From Bacteroidales bacterium (GTDB lineage: Bacteria; Bacteroidota; Bacteroidia; Bacteroidales; F082), in NCBI GenBank assembly GCA_900769945.1, contig CAAGIO010000017.1, forward strand, positions 7,544 through 71,543: DNA of 64,000 nucleotides, given 5' to 3'. Below, piece by piece: positions 60,598 through 64,000 of this stretch. Numbering within the stretch: the stretch's first letter is position 1; each line of letters opens with the position of its first letter. Below the pieces are notes generated by a model, which saw nothing but the letters and a program-made list of their open reading frames with translations, did no database searches and was not told where the DNA came from. Made by a program: the position numbers and the translations under genes.

Positions 60598-61123
60598 TCA
60601 ATCCTCATCTGGGAAATACTTATAATAAATATAAGCAATGGTATCAGCAAAGCCCATCCGCATGGAGAAGCCCAATCCATACACTGCCTCAAACGAGGCT
60701 TGAAGTGCTCCAACAGGTTATTCTTGGCAATAAATGCCATTTCTTTTCGAAGTTATTCTCTACAGATGTATAATATTGCTCCCACATATCTCCATAGTCG
60801 TACGTAAACTGACAGGCGTTCTCGACATAGCAAAGCATCAAATCCGCCAGTTTATCTGCCGATGGCTTCAACTTTTTATAATCAGATACGGCTTTACGAC
60901 AAACAGAAAAACGAGTTTTGGGGTCTTTGTTGCTTTTTGCCGGATAGAATTCTTCTGTGATAATCTTCTTATACTCTTCCAACTTGCCATCTTCATCAGG
61001 ATTTGCATAGAACTCCAAGTACTCCTTTGCTTCCTTACGAGCATCATACATATCCAATACCATACCAATGATTTCATCCTTTGTCATGGACATAAGTATT
61101 TTCTTTGTTGTTGCTTTTGACAT
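60598..61123 (-). pseudogene. DUF6155-like gene with two single-base frameshifts
   Basis: Three reading frames join into one plausible protein of ~175 residues. Frame 1 runs MSKATTKKILMSMTKDE to YTSVENNFEK. Frame 2 continues MAFIAKNNLLEHFKPRLRQ to DWASPCGW. Frame 3 ends GFADTIAYIYYKYFPDED and stop. One base added to the A-run at 60740-60742 and one to the G-run at 60653-60655 restore an uninterrupted frame (526+2 nt divides by three). DUF6155 is my best family match. The losses lie in homopolymers, so assembly error is possible. The start is 1 nt after the stop of the preceding broken gene. Confidence 0.7.
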
Positions 61124-61124
61124 G

Positions 61125-61936
61125 TTAATCTTTTTTATCTCCAAGCAGCAGTTTCAACTGCTTGTCAAAGTCGCTTAATAATTCACGGTCTTGAATAACT
61201 CGGAACTTGTCGTATCTTTCAGAACTTGTGTTGCCCAGATACGGAACTGAGTGGCCTCATAGCTATTTACGCGATAACCCACGGCAATGACTACATCGAG
61301 GTTATACATCATCACCTCACCAGACCATTTGTCCGAAGGTATTCGAATTTTTCTAATAGCATCGGACAAATGTATTTCACCACTTTGTTCTATTTGGTCA
61401 AGGTGGTAGTTTATTGTGGGTACTGTCACTCCAAACAACTCAGCCATTCTCTGCTGAGAAAGCCAGAAAGTATTAGTGTCGAAAATAACTTGAACCTGTA
61501 CTTTCCCATGTCCACTTCTATACATGAGTACTGAGGACTCCATGCTTCTCACCGCCACATCAGGAGTCATGGTCGCGCTGAAATACTGTTGCACAGCCTT
61601 CACCATCTCTTTCTTTTGGTCGGCATTCATAGCTACAGCCATACAAGCTGCACGTGAAAGGCGAATGCTCGTCACCTCTCTGACTGCACCATTGCCCAAC
61701 TCAGCCATCTCTGTTATCTCCACAAAATGCTCACCCAGATGGTAGCCTTTCTGTGAAGTCCATGCCTGTGCCTTGGCTATAACACGCTAAAAGTTCCAGT
61801 ACTTGCCATAGCCCATCACCCTCGCCAACTTGCGTGAGTTCCACCATTCCTTGCCATCGGCATCAACCTCTTTCAGTTGCTCGAATGGAGATTGCAGTTC
61901 GGGGATATTGTTTATATCTTGTTTTGTATCAGCCAT
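61125..61936 (-). pseudogene. Decayed DinD-RhuM fusion gene
   Basis: The gene starts at ATG 61936. A DinD-like N-terminus (SPFEQLKEVDADGKEWWNS, GYGKYWNF) runs into an in-frame TAG at codon 50 (61789-61787), then continues RVIAKAQAW, HFVEITEMAELGNGAVREV, IRLSRAACMAVAMNADQKKE. From about 61540 it becomes RhuM-like (VIFDTNTFWLSQQRMAELFGV, GYRVNSYEATQFRIWATQVLK). At ~61214-61217 the frame breaks, and the usual RhuM C-terminus YDKFRVIQDRELLSDFDKQL follows in another frame to a TAA at 61127-61125. The middle ~180 residues of RhuM are missing. An internal ATG at 61723 could still give a truncated product. Confidence 0.8.
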
Positions 61937-61981
61937 ATTTTTATAACGTTTCAAAGATTGGAAATAATATTCTACTTCAAT

Positions 61982-62836
61982 TCATTTAATGAGATACCCC
62001 TCTTGGTCATATCCTTTGTGATACAGGTGGATGCAGTCTAATAAAGGCTGTACTCTTTTGTCCTCAACCGTCATTTTACCGTATTGGGGCAACTGATCAT
62101 TATATCTATCTGTATTGCCGTTAGAAATCCTTTGATCATAATCATCTGGGATAAAGAAAGAGGATTGAGTACCCAAGTGACGATAATACTCATGCTCATA
62201 AATGGCGATGCCAGCCAAGTCCAAATCTCCAAAATGAATGTATTGATTAGGTATGGATTGTAGCCATTTGATGAGATCTTTGTTTTGGTCTTGAGGATAA
62301 CGGGATACAAAAAGTACTCGTCCATATCGCGCAAAGAGATATTTCTGCAATGCGATATATCGGAAATTCTCTGCGTTCTCCACTCCAACCACGACAACAT
62401 CCTGGGGAATGGTAAAATGCTGATAGTCGGCAACAAACATGAAACTTCCTTCAGTGGGATGAATTATTATCTCTTGTCCGTTGAGGACAGCAGTAACAGG
62501 CTGATAACTATTCACAAGAAATCCATTGAAAGTTCTCCGTGACAGGAATTTACTGTTGCCAGTAGCAGCCACCAAAGAGGCTCGGTTGGCATCTTCGTCA
62601 GAAAAGGCGCACCGTGTTTGTTCCAGGTCGTGGATGTCGAACTGACTGGCAACATACTGGCGAAGAGTCTTTCTGTCTGATGCCCTCAGACTCTTGCGGC
62701 TGCCGTGTGATGTAGCCAAAAGTATGCCGTCATCCTGCATCTGTTCAAACCATGCGCCTTTCAGACTGCTGGCCGGCAGGGCGTCACCATTGGCAAGACG
62801 AATCAGTTTCTCTATGAGTTTGGCAGTCTTTTTCAT
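61982..62836 (-). CDS. JetD/MksG-like Toprim protein of a Wadjet/JET-type system
   Basis: A 284-residue protein. The C-terminal half carries a Toprim-type pair: Glu in VVVVGVENAENF (E153) and DLD in YIHFGDLDLAGIAIYEHEY (residues 204-206). This is the arrangement of JetD/MksG, the nuclease subunit that cleaves plasmid DNA in Wadjet/MksBEFG systems. The N-terminal ~100 residues look like a winged-helix or DNA-binding part. It is shorter than many JetD proteins (~350-400). Its ATG overlaps the stop of the upstream SMC-like gene (ATGA), so the two act together. Family assignment is inferred from motifs and context. Confidence 0.75.
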   Translation of the reverse strand: MKKTAKLIEKLIRLANGDALPASSLKGAWFEQMQDDGILLATSHGSRKSLRASDRKTLRQYVASQFDIHDLEQTRCAFSDEDANRASLVAATGNSKFLSRRTFNGFLVNSYQPVTAVLNGQEIIIHPTEGSFMFVADYQHFTIPQDVVVVGVENAENFRYIALQKYLFARYGRVLFVSRYPQDQNKDLIKWLQSIPNQYIHFGDLDLAGIAIYEHEYYRHLGTQSSFFIPDDYDQRISNGNTDRYNDQLPQYGKMTVEDKRVQPLLDCIHLYHKGYDQEGYLIK

Positions 62837-64000
62837 CTTATTGTCAGCAGGGTTTTAACAATCGTGTTACTATTCTCGTCTTTGCTGAGAGAATAGGTGT
62901 ACTTGTATGCCTGAGCGTTGTAGGTGGTTGGTGAAGAGTTAATTAGGTTGATGTTCCGGACATTGGCAAACTTCAGGATACCCTCCACATTGTTCGGATG
63001 CAGTTTGCCTATCTCGTCCATCATACAGTGGAGCTTGAAATCTCCAAACTTACGTGAAATTTTCCGCTTGAAGACATTTATAAGCATGATATTCACCATG
63101 GCCTTCACTAGAATATCTGTACCATCCGAGCCTACATTGGACAGTTTCTCTACCCAGTTAGTGTCGTTGTCGTTTTCCTTGACCTTGAATTCCAGTTTGA
63201 AGGTGTCTGCCAACGTTATCAGCTCGCGTTTCTGCTCAGCATCCATCATTTCTATCAGTGTCATAAGAAGTCTGACGGCTTGATCGTTTGTACGGTTCAG
63301 ATTGTCTTCATCCGTAAAGAGGTTCAGCTGTCCGATGTCAAAACCGTGCTCGTCGTCAAAATGCTTAATGTTCAGCAGTTGTTGCATCAAACGGTCGTTG
63401 CTTTCCACCGCCCTTAACTCAATATCCTTAATAACACCAGCAAAATTGTTTTCACGGAAGTCCCAATTGATGTCAAGGATGGTTCTTTCTATGTCAGACT
63501 TATGCTGACTCAAATCACTGACATCCTTGGCTATACGTTTGATAATCGTGGCATATTGTCGGCTGGTGCGCACCCGGTATTGTTCAATCTTGTTGTTGCT
63601 GATAAACTCATTCAGTTCGGCAGCAAAATCCGTATAGTCTGCATCGGTATTGAACTCCGTCCTGAAAAAGAACGTGTTCTGGGGTGAGAAATTACTTTTG
63701 AAGCGGATGACAGCTTCCTTGAAATCCTCAAACTTTCGTTGTTGGGAAGCAATCTGGTCACGCAACTCTTCCAGTATATCGGATAACGACTTCGCTGTTT
63801 CCATCTCTCCTGCAGAAGAGATGTCTGAAGGACAGGACTGATTATTCATAAAATACTGCGCCCTTTCAATGGTTTCTTTCAACCTCTTTTGCTCATCCTG
63901 CAGAGAGTGTAACTCATCCGACAACAGCTTGATTTTTTCGTCATACTGTTGTTTGCGTTTCTGGAACTTAGCCTGCAGATCGTCAATCTTCATGCGCACA
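62833..64000 (-). CDS. SMC/MukB-like ATPase (JetC/MksB type), C-terminal part, cut by window edge
   Basis: At least 388 residues, with the N-terminus beyond the window. The first ~50 residues and residues ~70-100 are coiled coil. The head domain shows the ABC signature SNVGSDGTDILVKA (residues ~287-300), Walker B and D-loop in HCMMDEIGKLHPNNVEGIL (~324-342) and a switch-like INSSPT (~353). This fits condensin-like ATPases of the DUF3584/JetC/MksB group. Walker A and the partner subunits JetA and JetB (MksF, MksE) would lie beyond 64 kb. The ATGA overlap with the Toprim gene supports one operon. Confidence 0.75.
   Translation of the reverse strand, partial: VRMKIDDLQAKFQKRKQQYDEKIKLLSDELHSLQDEQKRLKETIERAQYFMNNQSCPSDISSAGEMETAKSLSDILEELRDQIASQQRKFEDFKEAVIRFKSNFSPQNTFFFRTEFNTDADYTDFAAELNEFISNNKIEQYRVRTSRQYATIIKRIAKDVSDLSQHKSDIERTILDINWDFRENNFAGVIKDIELRAVESNDRLMQQLLNIKHFDDEHGFDIGQLNLFTDEDNLNRTNDQAVRLLMTLIEMMDAEQKRELITLADTFKLEFKVKENDNDTNWVEKLSNVGSDGTDILVKAMVNIMLINVFKRKISRKFGDFKLHCMMDEIGKLHPNNVEGILKFANVRNINLINSSPTTYNAQAYKYTYSLSKDENSNTIVKTLLTIR

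Noticed and set aside
60555..60740. Separate 61-residue membrane protein
   Set aside because: Its first half is the middle of the frameshifted DUF6155-like protein and its hydrophobic end comes from reading past the second frameshift in the wrong frame.
61175..61723. Intact 182-residue RhuM-type protein
   Set aside because: Upstream in-frame DinD sequence is cut off by a TAG and the RhuM C-terminus continues in another frame, so the open part is a fragment of a broken gene.
1..64000. CRISPR arrays, rRNA genes, intact insertion sequences
   Set aside because: No regularly spaced repeats, rRNA-like sequence or transposase frames were seen on either strand.

Overview
The window is a stretch of a Bacteroidales-type (Bacteroidota) chromosome. 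Three things point there: promoters of the Bacteroidota form (a -7 box TAnnTTTG, sometimes with a TTG about 20 nt upstream), two secreted proteins ending in a type IX secretion (T9SS) sorting domain, and gene content matching amino-acid-fermenting anaerobes such as the Porphyromonas/Odoribacter branch (lysine 5,6-aminomutase subunit, butyryl-CoA dehydrogenase with EtfAB, GltS). The genus cannot be fixed from sequence reading alone.

Layout. 1-4.4 kb: the 3' end of clpC, then a tRNA maturation run (CCA-adding enzyme, miaA, a queuosine-precursor transporter, queF). 4.4-7.2 kb: a HAD phosphatase, a family I CoA-transferase, a hotdog thioesterase and a YgbA-like Cys-rich protein. 7.8-12 kb: two paralogous WYL regulators around a macrodomain hydrolase and a FemAB-type transferase. 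12.5-18.6 kb: a MazG-like pyrophosphohydrolase, a POT peptide transporter and a very large secreted GH2 beta-galactosidase. 18.7-25.5 kb: a small lipoprotein, a GT-C membrane protein, ligA, and a two-gene Fe-S redox pair. 25.5-33.2 kb, minus strand: aroC, then a lysine-to-butyrate operon (kamE, CoA-transferase subunit B, crt, hbd, acyl-CoA dehydrogenase, etfB, etfA). 33.3-34.8 kb: gltS. 35-41.2 kb, minus strand: a tight operon with a small membrane protein, mutL, rhomboid protease, EEP-family protein and uvrB. 41.3-45.9 kb: an Fe-chelate/cobalamin-type ABC importer followed by an Omp28-like T9SS protein. 46-47.6 kb: an amidohydrolase lipoprotein. 48.0-50.5 kb: an AT-rich restriction-modification pair preceded by a strikingly structured leader. 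50.9-59.5 kb: mpl with a second Omp28-like protein, xerD, a LolC/E-like permease, NamZ, an aminotransferase and a DUF1573 protein. 59.6 kb: a tRNA with anticodon CAT and its terminator.

From the tRNA to the window end the character changes to a defence-type island read on the minus strand. It holds the C-terminal part of an SMC-like ATPase, a Toprim protein of JetD/MksG type (together a Wadjet/JET-like pair cut by the window edge), a decayed DinD-RhuM fusion gene (one in-frame TAG, one out-of-frame internal deletion), a DUF6155-like gene with two single-base frameshifts, and a small EVE-like protein. The strongest candidates for something new are the ~116-nt nested hairpin in the R-M leader (48135-48250) and the island at the right edge. 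The butyrate operon is also odd, because it carries kamE and one CoA-transferase subunit without their obligate partners.
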